Assembly (NCBI GenBank): GCA_029931535.1
Contig: JAQPZY010001405.1
Coordinates: forward strand, 2,255,001-2,319,000
Source: Margaritifera margaritifera
Taxonomy: Eukaryota; Mollusca; Bivalvia; Unionida; Margaritiferidae
Length of the DNA: 64,000 bases
Direction: 5' to 3'
Position 1 is the stretch's first letter; the number at the start of each line of letters is the position of its first letter. Under the pieces are notes generated by a model, which saw only the letters and a program-made list of their open reading frames with translations, was not told where the DNA came from and searched no databases. Made by a program: the position numbers and the translations under genes. Positions 1 through 64,000 of this stretch are shown here, one piece after another.

Positions 1-479
1 AGCGAGGTGCTAACACTTCTTGAATTTTGGCACCTCATGAGGTTTACACACAGTCTTGGTCCAAACGTTCTCTGTTTTTCTCCGTTGTTGGGATTCGTGT
101 AGTTTTCTAATGCTCCCCCATAGTTGGTTTAACTCCGGTGTATCTGTTTTCTCTGATGAGCTCTAGCCACCATGATAGCGCGGGCTAAACACATATTATC
201 GTGGGCATTGTCGATCCTGACTAAACCTCGTTTGGTGGTAGGGAGATGATTCACTAATAACACTTTACTACGTCTTCATCCGCCACCTGAAAGAGGTGAA
301 AACTTAAGTCACACGTACAGTCACTTTTCCACCCGTGATATCAAACTATTTAGCGGTTCCTCATACTACTAATAATGTGAATGTGCTAGGGGAGTCCGGA
401 AGATGGAAGAGATCCACTTTGTACCTTGTATTTTTTACGATGTATAAAATACAGGCTGAAGACTGTAATAATGCCTTCA
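1..479. other. no gene recognised
   Basis: No frame here gives a protein I recognise. It lies directly upstream of the LINE fragment at 480 and could be more decayed LINE sequence, but I could not read a supporting motif. Confidence 0.3.
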
Positions 480-1099
480 ATTCGCTATCCACACCAATGT
501 AATCCAATGTTGAAAAGATTAGACGAAGCAAACCGTGTCATCTGTGCTACCAAAGTAAAGGAGATGTTATTTCGTTTCGGCTTTGGGTATGTCTGGCTAA
601 ATCAAGATGTTGGAGACAAAAAGCAATTGCTCTCACTTTTTTCTCACAGAATAATGGATTCGGCTTTCCAAAACTGGCAAAGTGATGTTAACAATTCACA
701 TAAATATCTGTATTATAGTATGTATAAAACTGAATTTGAACTCAAAAAAATATCTTTGATGTGGATTATCATATTTATTCAGGAAGCTACTTGCTCAGTT
801 CAGGTGCTCAGCGCATGTGTTGAAAGCAGAGACAAGTAAGCATAGTAGAATTGAGAGAAATCAGAGGTAATGTTAATTATATCTGCAAAATAATGATTAT
901 TTGGTGGAGAACAGATTCCATTTCGTTTGTGTTTGCTCAGCTTATGATTAACTAAGAAAGAAATACTTTAATGAAGTTTCTTATCCGTCTGTTGAAAAAT
1001 GTGTACATCGCATGAATCATAATAATATATTAATTATAATAAATATTTCTTATTATATTAATTCGGCTTTTCGTCTCAGACATACGAACGGTGAATGAA
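480..1099 (+). pseudogene. LINE (Tx1/L1-like) ORF2 C-terminal fragment
   Basis: The frame opening at 426 contains GFGYVWLNQDVGD and a following stretch of the kind found C-terminal to the reverse transcriptase of Tx1/L1-like LINEs of molluscs. After about 770 the family resemblance passes to another frame (FRKLLAQFRCSAHVL), then to a zinc-binding-like stretch (VENRFHFVCVCSAYD), ending near RLRHTNGE at about 1099. The shifts and an in-frame stop show that it is dead. The same region is recognisable in the larger LINE at 29.6-36.9 kb. Family assignment is from memory of conserved motifs, not a search. Confidence 0.6.
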
Positions 1100-1841
1100 T
1101 ATTATTAGCGATTGTAATATTTTGACACTATCGTACCATACAATGTTGCTTTGTAGAAAATTGTGCACGTATATGTATTTCGAAAATCATAAACTACTTC
1201 TATACACCATGGCGCACACTGTATTTATTCAGCATTGTATTTTGTATTATGGACAGGAGGTCTAAATTACTGAATAAAGCATTATATTCTAATATATTCT
1301 ATCAAACGTTTCATTGGATTGTTGTACGTGTTAAATTTTGTCGATGATCTTTGAAGTTGTTACTTCAACAGGTTTGCTCAATTAGTTCCAAATAGAAGAT
1401 TTCAAAATGTCGTGTGTAATAGAAAATCGCAAGCGATCTTGATCTTCGACCTGATACTGTTGTTTCAACTCGAATAACATAGCATAAAACAAGTTCGTAA
1501 TAAACGAGGTCGATTTCTCTGCGGGATGTCGGTCTTAAAATCTTTCAATCTGACTGTAAAAGTGTAGACTGTTGTTCTAAATTTAGGCGACTTGTTCGTA
1601 GATTGAATATGGAACAATTTCCCGGGGGCTACCAAGGGACTTCTACTCTTGGAATATCTTGACTCTCGTGGTCGCGGTGGTGATGATGGTGATGCATAGG
1701 GATCAAACATCTCATCGTCAAAATCACTAGGGTGAACTTGTGCCCAGACTTCTCTTATCGTGTGGGGCAATTTGTTACTGGATTAACTATAGGATGGTAG
1801 GATCGTTTCATGATTGTGGACTACTGAAGTTTGATTTGATA

Positions 1842-1844
<3 letters not shown>
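1100..1844. other. no gene recognised
   Basis: AT-rich sequence. A 101-codon minus-strand frame (1465-1770) has no motif I can name and no splice context, so I do not call it a gene. Confidence 0.3.

Positions 1845-1916
<72 letters not shown>
1845..1916. repeat. (CT)n microsatellite
   Basis: An uninterrupted CT dinucleotide run of 72 bases. It creates a meaningless poly-Ser/Leu frame. Confidence 0.97.
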
Positions 1917-1920
<4 letters not shown>

Positions 1921-1974
1921 AGAACCCTCACGTAAGACGGTGATATCGTTAAGTTTCACTTAAACTTTCAATCT

Positions 1975-2590
1975 ATGAAGATGGAAGAACAACAAAAGAT
2001 CAAACTTCAGGTGAGTAATTTACAGAAAGTGATTCGAAATTACACGACGTCGAACACGACCTATGGGGAAACTCACAACTTCTCCCGAGATAAACGTGAA
2101 GATACCTGTTATGTCTGTCAAGAGAAAGGGCACTGGGGTCCAGAATGTCCACAACATCTAAGAAAAGTAATTACTTTTCCCAAAACTCGTGCAACCTGGT
2201 CCAGAGACAAAAGTACCGATGAATGTTGTATGTGACACAAGTCAAACCATTGGTACTCAGAGCGTCGAGAACACAAAGGGAAATGGAGAAAATAGTAAAA
2301 CGAGGACACGAAAAAGAAAGAAGAGGGTGAAGTGGTTAAGTGAGGACACAAAAAAGAAAGAACAGGAAGAAATGGTAAAAATACCAGGAGATGATGAAGA
2401 ACCTTCTCTTTCTAAGAAACTCAAACCAAGACGCACACAAGACATCGCCAGAGGCAAGGGGAAAGAAAACAAGAAAAAAGAAAGAAAAAACAACAAGAAC
2501 AAATGGACTTATGAAATGACGTGTTTCAAATGTACTGTCATTCCTATTCACCAGATTATACCAAAACTAAATAAGAATTTAAGGGTATAG
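1975..2590 (+). pseudogene. zinc-knuckle (CCHC) retroelement-like fragment
   Basis: The frame from 1975 encodes about 86 residues with one CX2CX4HX4C zinc knuckle, CYVCQEKGHWGPEC (2107-2148). This RNA/DNA-binding motif is typical of gag-like proteins of LTR and DIRS retroelements. After the knuckle the frame ends, and an overlapping frame (2189-2590) gives a Lys/Glu-rich low-complexity tail with an internal near-duplication (the GAGGACAC..AAAAAGAAAGAA stretch occurs near 2302 and 2341). No protease, reverse transcriptase or integrase follows. It could instead be an exon of a host zinc-knuckle protein, but no splice signals decide this. Confidence 0.4.
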
Positions 2591-4059
2591 ATTTGTTTAT
2601 TATTCTGCCTTCCTACTTTCTTTAATCCTGCCGTTGTGTGGATAACTATTTGTGTGGATAACTATTTGTGGTTTTATTAAGACTCTTTCATACGCACACA
2701 TAAGCACAAACTTTTTTGTTTTTTGTTTTTCTGCTTGATTTGCATTTATAGATGAGTATTTCTTTTCCGAGTGATATGGGTAGTCATGAAAAGGGCCGTT
2801 TGAAAATGCTCAAAGAAAAAAATCATAGACTTTCCATCATGAGTCGCAACTGCCTTAATCCTTTCCATTGTCGAAGTCCCGCTGCCGCTGGCATCGTCGT
2901 CTTTGTTGTTGTCTTTGTTGTTAGATTTGTTCTAGCTGTTACTGATGGGTTGGATTATGATTTTTTTTGTTTTAGGTGTGGATCTTTTCCTCTTAGGTTT
3001 GGCTTAAGAGGATTATTTTAATGTTCTCTTCTCTTTCCAGTTCGGTAAGGATCTGTGGTAATACATCCACTGTTTAACAGCTCTCATTCTGTTGACCACT
3101 AACAGTCATTATTTTCATGTATTGTTGCCTCTTCTCTTGTTACTGTTGTAGAAAGTCGCTTCTTCCTCCTTCCTCCTTTGTACAAACCTTTGAAACTCTT
3201 CTACTTGTTTCTTCTTAAAATCATCTTATTATAAGATTGGTACTGTCGATGACATCTGATATTCCTGCGATGATGATAAAAAAAATCAAATCGTATCTTT
3301 TTTATTTGTATGTGTCAGTGTTTGTTTTTAAGGATGTGTGTTGGTCAGTAAAAATATGAGTTAGTTTTCCTATCATCACTTACCTTTGCTCTCTTCGTTT
3401 TGTTTGCATAGGTGTTGGATTGTAAGAATGAATGTCTTTAAAAGTAAGTCATTGTCTGTAATTAGATGGGATGTGTATCAGTCAAGACAAATGTGGGTCT
3501 ATAACAACGTTGGTCTGTTACAATGTATGTATCCAATATAAATCAGGGACTTAGACTTTGTCTGGGTTCATTTAGAAACTTCCTCTTCAGAAACCATTTA
3601 TGTTGAGGCAAATGAAGCATTACTTTATCTCAGACGAACGAAACTGTCTCTTCAGTATACTGCCAAAATATCTTCCAATCCATCTAACCCCGCATATGAT
3701 ATCGTCTTGAGGCCCAAATACCAAACGTTGTACACTCAGAAACCAAATTTCATTGCACATTTTGGTATGCGATACGTCCTCACAAAGAAGCACCAAAATC
3801 AGTGTTGCAAATATTGCAAAATTCTCTCATTCCAAATCCCCACCGTGGTTATTGATACATCCCAAAATAATATTTTACTTTTGCCAATTCAAAACGTCTT
3901 TAACAGATCCTCTCCTCGTTCCGAGTAAGTTCAATGAAAGCAGAGCCTCATATCGTAGCCATGCGGCCATGCATACAGACGGTGCAATGTATGTGTTGTT
4001 TCTTTTTTTCATCTAAGGACGATTCTCTACTTTAACATATCTGTCCCCCACCCCCATAC
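2591..4059. other. no gene recognised
   Basis: T-rich sequence with short open frames (2752-3021, 3707-3928, 3753-4016) that carry no recognisable domain. A 17-bp direct duplication (TGTGTGGATAACTATTT) is at about 2635-2668. Confidence 0.3.
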
Positions 4060-4310
4060 AGTTATCATAATGTTCAATACCTATTCCTCCCCATAAATCA
4101 GTTCTGTTCCACTACCCTGTCTTCCCATATTGCCATTCAAATGTTAAATATGTTAAATTCCCCTTACCCCATAGTGACATCTAATGTTAAATTCCCTGTT
4201 CTCCCGTAGTGACATCCTAATGTTAAATTCTACCCCATTCCCTCCTCCCCCCCCCCCCCAGTGATACCCAGCTGTAATGTTAAAATTCCATTCCCACCAT
4301 ACAGAGACTA
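4060..4310. repeat. degenerate minisatellite, about 36-58 bp units
   Basis: Units begin TAATGTTAAATTCC and end CC(C)ATAGTGACATC, seen at about 4138, 4183, 4219 and 4277 with weaker copies upstream. One unit is expanded by a 15-base C run near 4246. Confidence 0.7.
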
Positions 4311-5682
4311 CAAAGAGATCCCAGTATGAAAATGACTAGGATGTTGCCAATCACGTAACACTACTATATACTTCGACTCTGTTTATATTGACCATCAGTT
4401 GTGTCCAACAGGAAATCGTGAGCAATTTGAGCGAAGACTTTAGAACAAGACACTTAGTCAGATGATTCAGGATGTAGTGATATGGAGCGATGGGACTAAA
4501 GTAAGAGCTTCATATAATATCGCACAAAGCCGAAGTATATTACGGAAAAAAGGACAAACAACAAGGGAACATATATGCAATGGTAAGTCTGGTATTTAGT
4601 TTAAACAATATTTATTGCTGTTATCTTTGAGAAAATTATACAAAGTGAATACATTCAGGGTTGGGAAAAAAGTGCGTGGCGCGTATATAAATCTCTCTTG
4701 TACAATTTGTGAACTTTATGCATGATACATTACATTTCCAAGTTAAGAAAGCAAATCATAAGAGTAAATATTCAAAAGTATGTGTAATTGAAATGATGGC
4801 ATCAACCAACGATCAGTGGATAATAGCAAGTAAATATATTACACGTTTATTGCACAAACATTCATTTACATATGCGAGAAAAAGCCAAGCAAAGAACGTT
4901 CAATAAGAGCATGAAGGCTAGGGAAATTAACATGATGTTATGTCAAAGCCGAGAACACATGACGAACGTTACGCAGTAAAAAAGCTGGCTCTAGTTATAA
5001 AATATACAATCTCATTGAGTAATGGTAAATCTTTTTGTATGAATAATGTAATCTTGCAGAACAGTGAAGATTTTAATATTGGTATCAGTGTTGCACTCAT
5101 TATTTTCATTTATTCAAATTTGCTCAGTTAGTGGACTAGGCAAGCGGAAAATATACCCATTTCAGGTCGTTGTAAACGTCTGATAGAAAATTTCTCATAA
5201 ATAGATGGTTTTTAAGTGAGCTACATTCAAGACAGAGACGAGTAAGGTCACGATTTTTGCAGCATCAATATTTACATCTTTCAGAGGATTCTTTTCAAAT
5301 TTGATCAAAATATACAGTCATGTGACTAAAATACAAAAACTCCGTTTGCAAACATGCTTGACAAATGTTTTTACATAGATATTGTAGCAAAATGCATTTG
5401 CTGTACTTGTTTGAAGGTACAATGACACTACGATGCATACACAAATAGCAAAACTATCTCATTGTAACAAAGATAATATAAAAATACAGAACCAAAGGCG
5501 AATTATCATCGATATGTCAGCCTTGATAAAGAAGCAAGAGAGTCGAAGCTATGAGACAGTAACCCCATGGCCCCAATTTCATTTTTGCATTTACATAATT
5601 TCGTGTTTGGAAGAAAAGAGAAATTTCCAAATGGGACCTGGGAGTGCCCGCCCGTCACTCAAGCTATCCGCATGTAACTTGG
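4311..5682. other. no gene recognised
   Basis: AT-rich sequence with only short open frames (4709-4906, 4940-5131, 5433-5729). The last runs into the satellite at 5683. Nothing recognised. Confidence 0.3.
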
Positions 5683-6394
5683 CCACCAATATTGACATGA
5701 ACATAATGTATGTTACAAATCGGCCATAGCGATCAGCACTAATCATAGCTTGAACATATTGTATATTACAAATCGGCCATAGCGATCAGCACAAATCATA
5801 GCTTGAACATATTGTATATTACAAATCAGTCATAGCGATCAGCACCAATCATAGCTTGAACATATTGTATATTACAAATCAGTCATAGCGATCAGCACCA
5901 ATCATAGCTTGAACATATTGTATATTACAAATCGGTCATAGCAATCAGCACCAATCATAGCTTGAACATATTGTATATTACAAATCGGTCATAGCGATCA
6001 GCACCAATCATAGCTTGAACATATTGTATATTACAAATCGGCCATAGTTATCAGCACCAATCATAGCTTGAACATGTTGTATATTACAAATCGGTCATAG
6101 CGATCAGCACCAATCATAGCTTGAACATATTGTATATTACAAATCGGCCATAGCGATCAGCACCAATCATAGCTTGAACATATTGTATATTACAAATCAG
6201 TAATAGCGATCAGCACCAATCATAGCTTGAACATATTGTATATTACAAATCTGTCATAGCGATCAGCACCAATCATAGCTTGAACATATTGTATATTACA
6301 AATCGGCCATAGCGATCAGCACCAATCAATGCTTGAACCTATTGTATATTACAAATCGGCCATAGCGATCAGCACCAATCATAGCTTGAACTTG
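5683..6394. repeat. tandem array, 53-bp unit, about 13 copies
   Basis: Head-to-tail copies of a 53-bp unit containing CATAGCGATCAGCACCAATC and ATAGCTTGAACATATTGTAT. Successive copies start every 53 bases (for example CGGCC at 5721 and 5774). Copies differ by single bases, and the first and last are diverged. Confidence 0.95.
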
Positions 6395-7147
6395 TAATAT
6401 GCCGGAAATTGCACAGTGACAATACAAATGAAAACTGTGAAATTGAAAACAACGTTAAACTCGGAAATTGAGAACAAAGAAACTCATGAACGATTGTACT
6501 TGTAGATAAACAGAGACAGCATATGTGTAGAAATATGAAAAGAGTTGAGAAAATGTACATAGACAAGGCATAAATTGAAACTATGCCAATCACTGAGATT
6601 TGGTAATAACAACTGAGTGGAATCATATTCCTATGCTGAGGACATGATTTCTCAGCTTCAGAAATGCAATGCCTGAGCATTGGGTTGATTGAGGCGATCA
6701 TTAGATAGAGTGTGAGTGTCGTTAATGATGACTGTGATTTCTTCGTTACTTTTATAAGTTTCCATCTCAATATCCAATTGGTATCAAAAGTTTCAGTAAA
6801 TATATTATTATACCAGCTGTGTTTTAGCTTAAAAGAAACAGCTCGGGGTATTGTAAACCTTAGTTCTGGAATCCATCATATATATAAATCGTAGCTATTT
6901 ATATACTAATTGTTTATTACTCTATATGTACTGAATAGTGGTTGTATGAACCTGCAGCATGAAATTTCAGATACTGAAGGTACATTAAATATACATTAGT
7001 ATTATGAAAATTGCAGTGAGTGCTCAGCATAATACATGTGGAGTGTGTTACTTGTGCTTAGTATTTACTATGAAACTGATTTAAGTTGACTTAACAACTC
7101 GAAATATCAATAAAGATATCGATTCAAAGATTTTTGGAACAGTACTT
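6395..7147. other. no gene recognised
   Basis: A 133-codon minus-strand frame (6369-6770) overlaps the satellite end and shows only a hydrophobic composition with no motif. I see no supported gene. Confidence 0.3.
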
Positions 7148-7408
7148 ACATATTCAAGGTCCCCAGCACTTAATGACATATTTAAGGTCCCCAACACTTA
7201 ATGACATATTCAAGGTCCCCAACATTTAATGACATATTCAAGGTCCCCAACACTTAATGACATATTCAAGGTCCCCAACACTTACTGACATATTCAAGGT
7301 CCCCAACACTTAATGACATATTCAAGGTCCCCAACACTTAATGACATATTTAAGGTCCCCAATACTTAATGACATATTCAAGTTCCCCAACACTTAATTA
7401 CATATTTT
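7148..7408. repeat. tandem array, 28-bp unit, about 9 copies
   Basis: The unit CATATTCAAGGTCCCCAACA plus CTTAATGA is repeated without spacers. Minor variants (TTTAAG, CAGCAC, TTACTGA) distinguish copies. Confidence 0.95.
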
Positions 7409-10400
7409 GTGCACTACTTCTAGTCCATAAACCGTTTGGTATTTGCATGAAGATAAAATAAATATGTTTGGTTTGGAAGTTATTATATAGTATATTGTTG
7501 ATTATTACATATGATATATGTTATTCTACACATCTATAAAAAAAAAAAATCATATCTAGAAGCTGGTTGGTTTATATATATTATAATGTATTGATCCTAC
7601 CCCCCCCCCCTTTCGTTTTCTTTTTTGCTCGACATGAATATCAATATATGAATATTATTAGTGTATTCCACGAATATATCGACAAGACATTAGGAATTCC
7701 GCTTCCATTATCGAATTTTTGCGCCGAATAATGTATGTACTATACAACACTGTTTGCACTGAAGATGAAATTAATGAATTAATCATCTGGTTCCAAACTG
7801 GCCAGTCGCTAGTAAGGAGTAGAGAGCATATGCTACATATTAATTATGATTGGACGAGTAAGTGGAATTTATTAACCGTATCCACCAAGTTGTTAATAAA
7901 AAAAATCCCTATTCATCAATTTTGTGGTATACTGAATGGGAGGCTGTGTAGCTAATACACACTGACAGGTAATCTATTATGTCCTAAGATTCACCTGCCA
8001 GTTTCTGTGTCATGTTGTTTCAAATGTCCAACATACAACCAGATCATAATAAGGAGCAAATTTTCTCAATGACATCCAAACTCAGACTAAAGGAAAGATA
8101 ACCCGCTCCTTTTTTGTGAGGCCCAGGCCTATATAGGTATCGGACCATTAATTATTTTACAGCCAGGGAACCAGTCTACTGGCGGGAGGGGGGGGGGGAA
8201 ATAAAAAATAGAGTACTAAATCTTTTGAGATGTGCCTATTGGGTAATAAATGGGTTCAATTTTGTTCCATTATTAATTTCACAAACTTCAATCTATGTAC
8301 TATAGCTGACAAAAAATATTTACTTTTATTTTGATATCCTGTATTTAATTTTCTATTGACAAAATATCATATGTACTCTTGGTGCGAGGCTATGTTATTA
8401 GGTGCAGACCAGGGATCCGCCCTGTATAGCATCACGAGACTCGAAAACATGCTGTGAAGCACCTGATTTTTAAGGCCGAAGAAAAATTCTCTAACTTTAA
8501 TGAATGGATCTATGTGTGGTTTGTAGGCCAAGCTAGTGAAGAATTTATTTTTATTTTATAATATATTAACATTAAGTTCTATGGGAAATGAATTAGCGGT
8601 TCGATCCCTATAAGATACGTTGTAGTCTTCCCGAGCCCGTTGTGTGATCATCAGGCGGAAACTTACTCCGGTTTTGGTAACATAAAGCGACTGAGTACGT
8701 GACGTTCCCAGAATGTGAAGCGAGTCTATCTATTGCAGAAGCCTCCTCAAGCCCCTTCCCCACCCCCGCCCCTAGTTTCTTGGCTGAATCTGATACTACA
8801 CTCAAAGCTTTGTTGACTTCCCAGCAACATACCATAGCGTTCAGCATATCCGAATCAAGATCATATGGACTCTGCTACTGGTCCTGATATACTGAGTGGT
8901 TTTGTGCACTAAAATGAGGCGCATAAGTAAATCATAACTCAGTCCTCGAACCCTGTCCTTCTACCTAGTTTCATTATTGTTTGAGGGAAAGCGCATGATT
9001 CAGTAGTTTTTTGGAGTTAGTGTGTGGGAGCTATGGGATGGGTGCTGCTACTCGCAGCACGGGTTAGATTCCTGTTTATGACGAATTAAGACTCTTTGAT
9101 TACATCGTCTCAGCCTGTAGCAAAACGTATTGCAACACGCACAGGGGTTCCTCTACCGAGCGAATCAAACACCTGCGTGAGGTTGGGCTGGAAGTCCCTT
9201 GTTTTCCCCCATTTCCAATTACTTCCCGAGAGCATTCGTTGTCAACTGGAAGTTCTCGTAACGCGCCAAGACTAGAAACAATATTTCTCTAATCAATAAA
9301 TGAATGACCACAATGTCACAACTATAACTTCACAATTGCATAGCTTTTCCTTGTTAGCATGCCGTGGCATGAAGCACACAAGATAATTCAAACACCCAAT
9401 GCAGGGAACTATTTTCCGTATGTACACTTCCACCAACTGCTACAATGAACGGCATCTCCAAACAAAGGGATGACCTCTTCCCAATTATTCCATGGCACGA
9501 AACAGTAGTTCTTGTCACGAATATCTCCCACCGAAAGGCACAATCAATCAACACCTCTGAATTAAGATAAGAACTACTTGGCTCCATGCCCACTATGCTA
9601 GTCTGACCCCAGCTCAAACTACAAAACCAATCCATGCCACAGCAAAGTCTCTTAAAAACTGTAAGTATGACGTCTGTTCCTAGAAATTGGCTAATTACTC
9701 AGACTGTGAAATATTTTCCCAACACCGACTTCCCATAATCAAACCACTAATCACTAAAATCTAACGAACCTATAAATGGAGACGTAAATACAAATGGAAC
9801 ATACCCAAATGTATTACATTATGATAAGCGCTTTCCTACTTATGTAGGATAAAGGTGTCATTTTGTCATTTCACGTATATACCCTTGCATTTTGAAATAA
9901 AAATAGTAAGTGTTTGTGCATATAACTTAGTGTTAATATTCACTTGCCTAGTGTGTTGGTTCCCGTGCACCTCGAGTTTCTTTTCCTTTGACATCGTTCC
10001 ATCCTTTTTGGGGGTTGGGGAATGGGGGTAGGGGAGGGAGATGAGCACATGGACACATGGCCGATTGCGTTAGGGTGCGTGGAAGTAGGCGACATGTACC
10101 GTTACTGGCGGCAAGCTTTCAATTCCTACATGGGACGAATCGTAACCTTAACCTGTTTCATTATGTCAGTGTTACACACACACACAAACACATCATGTGG
10201 CACATTTTTTTTCTATCTATGCGTATGCTCTCGGAGTGTAGTTTATATTTAAGAAGATGAACAGTAAAATGAAGCGACTTAAAATAAATGAAGGAGAAAA
10301 ATTAATACTCCATACTAACAAGTGAGTACTGGAAACTTCGACTGGAGGGATTCCAACAGTACTTTACATCCAATCCACCCTGTGAGACAAAAGTATTTTA

Positions 10401-10846
10401 ACGTCAACTGCTTGAAGAAACTGTATGAGGATGTGCCACCCATGAAAATCTTGGACTTTTTAAAGGAATGCAGTTTATACAACAAATTTTAATCACGTTT
10501 AAAGGATTTTACATGTGTCACCTTTATCTGTTACTTTATATTCGTTTCACAGAATTTTAACATCTTTACGCTTTATATTTTATCTTCCTAAATTGTGCAA
10601 TTTAATTTTACATTTTTCGAACGTTACTTTTGTTGGGATTGCATAGCCACTTTCGTGCTGAGGTGCCATAAAATGCAACTACAAACATAAATCCACTTAA
10701 TCAGTTCAAAGTTTACTGTATTTGGTAAATAAAATAAATGCAGACAAGAATTAATTTTCAAAATACGACTGGAAGTTTAAATTTCATACTGGCAGCAAAT
10801 CAGATTGTTGTACTTTGGCTATATGATTTACTTTCTTTTTTTTCAG
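7409..10846. other. upstream region, no gene recognised
   Basis: No coding exon could be supported here. It presumably contains the promoter and first exon of the Ig receptor, since the first exon I can find (10847) enters in phase 0 and needs an upstream start unless translation begins at the in-frame ATG at 10823. Small structures: an imperfect hairpin at about 7961-8003 (CTGACAGGTAATCT facing AGATTCACCTGCCAG), and a 93-codon minus frame at 9354-9635 with no motif. Confidence 0.3.
10010..10039 (+). other. G-quadruplex-capable run
   Basis: Five G runs of 5, 4, 5, 4 and 3 bases separated by 1-3 bases, fitting the G3+N1-7 rule on the + strand. It lies about 0.8 kb upstream of the first receptor exon found, so a regulatory role is possible but unsupported. 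Confidence 0.5.
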
Positions 10847-63671
<52,825 letters not shown>

Positions 63672-64000
63672 GTAAAATCCGAGTTAATTCTCCTAATTAT
63701 GTTAGGCAATTATATGAAAGCCATATGTACGTCATTATGTTAGGCAAATTTTACTGTGATGAGGAATACCTTGTAATATCTTCCTTTTATTTACTGAGTT
63801 TTAATTAAACTTATCAAAATCCACAACATGATAATCAAAATTCAAACAAAGGAATCAATTTATGGTGATTATTTGATGAAAAAAAACAAGATTGCATTAA
63901 TTAACAACACCATGTGGCTGGTTAGAATAAGGCTATTAAACTTCTTATTAAATGTAAGCATTGTTGGAGCTTTAAGGCAGGTACCTCAAAGGACTAAGAA
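63672..64000. other. intron or 3' end, unresolved
   Basis: Open to 63808, then AT-rich with no clear exon. No AATAAA polyadenylation signal is obvious after 63808, which slightly favours an intron. Confidence 0.35.

Noticed and set aside
5683..7408. Possible CRISPR arrays
   Set aside because: The repeats are contiguous with no unique spacers, and the DNA is clearly eukaryotic with introns and retrotransposons.
8590..8660. tRNA or SINE suggested by GGTTCGATCCC
   Set aside because: The B-box-like sequence stands alone. No A box at a suitable distance, no cloverleaf and no SINE tail.
63672..63808. Extension of the last exon to the stop at 63808 as the definite C-terminus
   Set aside because: A usable donor at 63672 and the lack of a clear polyadenylation signal leave it undecided, so I kept the shorter exon.

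Overview
This is eukaryotic DNA: AT-rich, intron-rich, full of transposon relics and tandem repeats, with no operons or ribosome binding sites. Its repeat content suggests a lophotrochozoan animal, most likely a mollusc: a tRNA-derived SINE with a GCGTTAAAC-type tail, Tx1/L1-like LINEs, a DIRS-type element, and degenerate blocks around AGGTCAAGGTCACTGTGACT and GATCTTGCATCTGATTGGCT. This assignment is inference from repeat content.

Only one real gene is evident, on the + strand and spanning most of the window (about 10.8 kb to past 63.6 kb). It encodes a cell-surface immunoglobulin-superfamily receptor: a candidate signal-peptide exon (10847-10913), eight Ig-domain exons (11700-19955), a transmembrane exon (42796-42933), a 17-nt micro-exon (49151-49167) and three cytoplasmic exons (62468-62588, 63284-63320, 63556-63671). 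Splice sites and phases agree throughout. The tail carries two ITAM-like pairs of YxxL motifs and two YxN sites, so it looks like an invertebrate activating immunoreceptor. Ig exons 2-7 are three near-identical copies of a 2.3-kb unit, each adding two Ig domains without changing the frame.

Upstream (1-10.8 kb) I see LINE and zinc-knuckle retroelement relics, minisatellites and unrecognised sequence. The 22.8-kb intron (20-42.8 kb) holds a broken Polinton/Maverick-like DNA element (packaging ATPase on +, family B DNA polymerase on -) interrupted by a SINE with a target duplication, a decayed Tx1/L1-like LINE with two minisatellites grown from its own coding sequence, a fold-back element and further tandem repeats. 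The later introns hold a decayed DIRS-like tyrosine-recombinase retroelement with a LINE nested in it (44.6-47.4 kb), a perfect 30-bp inverted repeat beside it, and a 12-kb block (48.3-60.9 kb) of broken coding pieces on both strands that I cannot identify but which resemble debris of a large DNA element.

The repeat arrays make long open frames (up to 541 codons) that are not genes.
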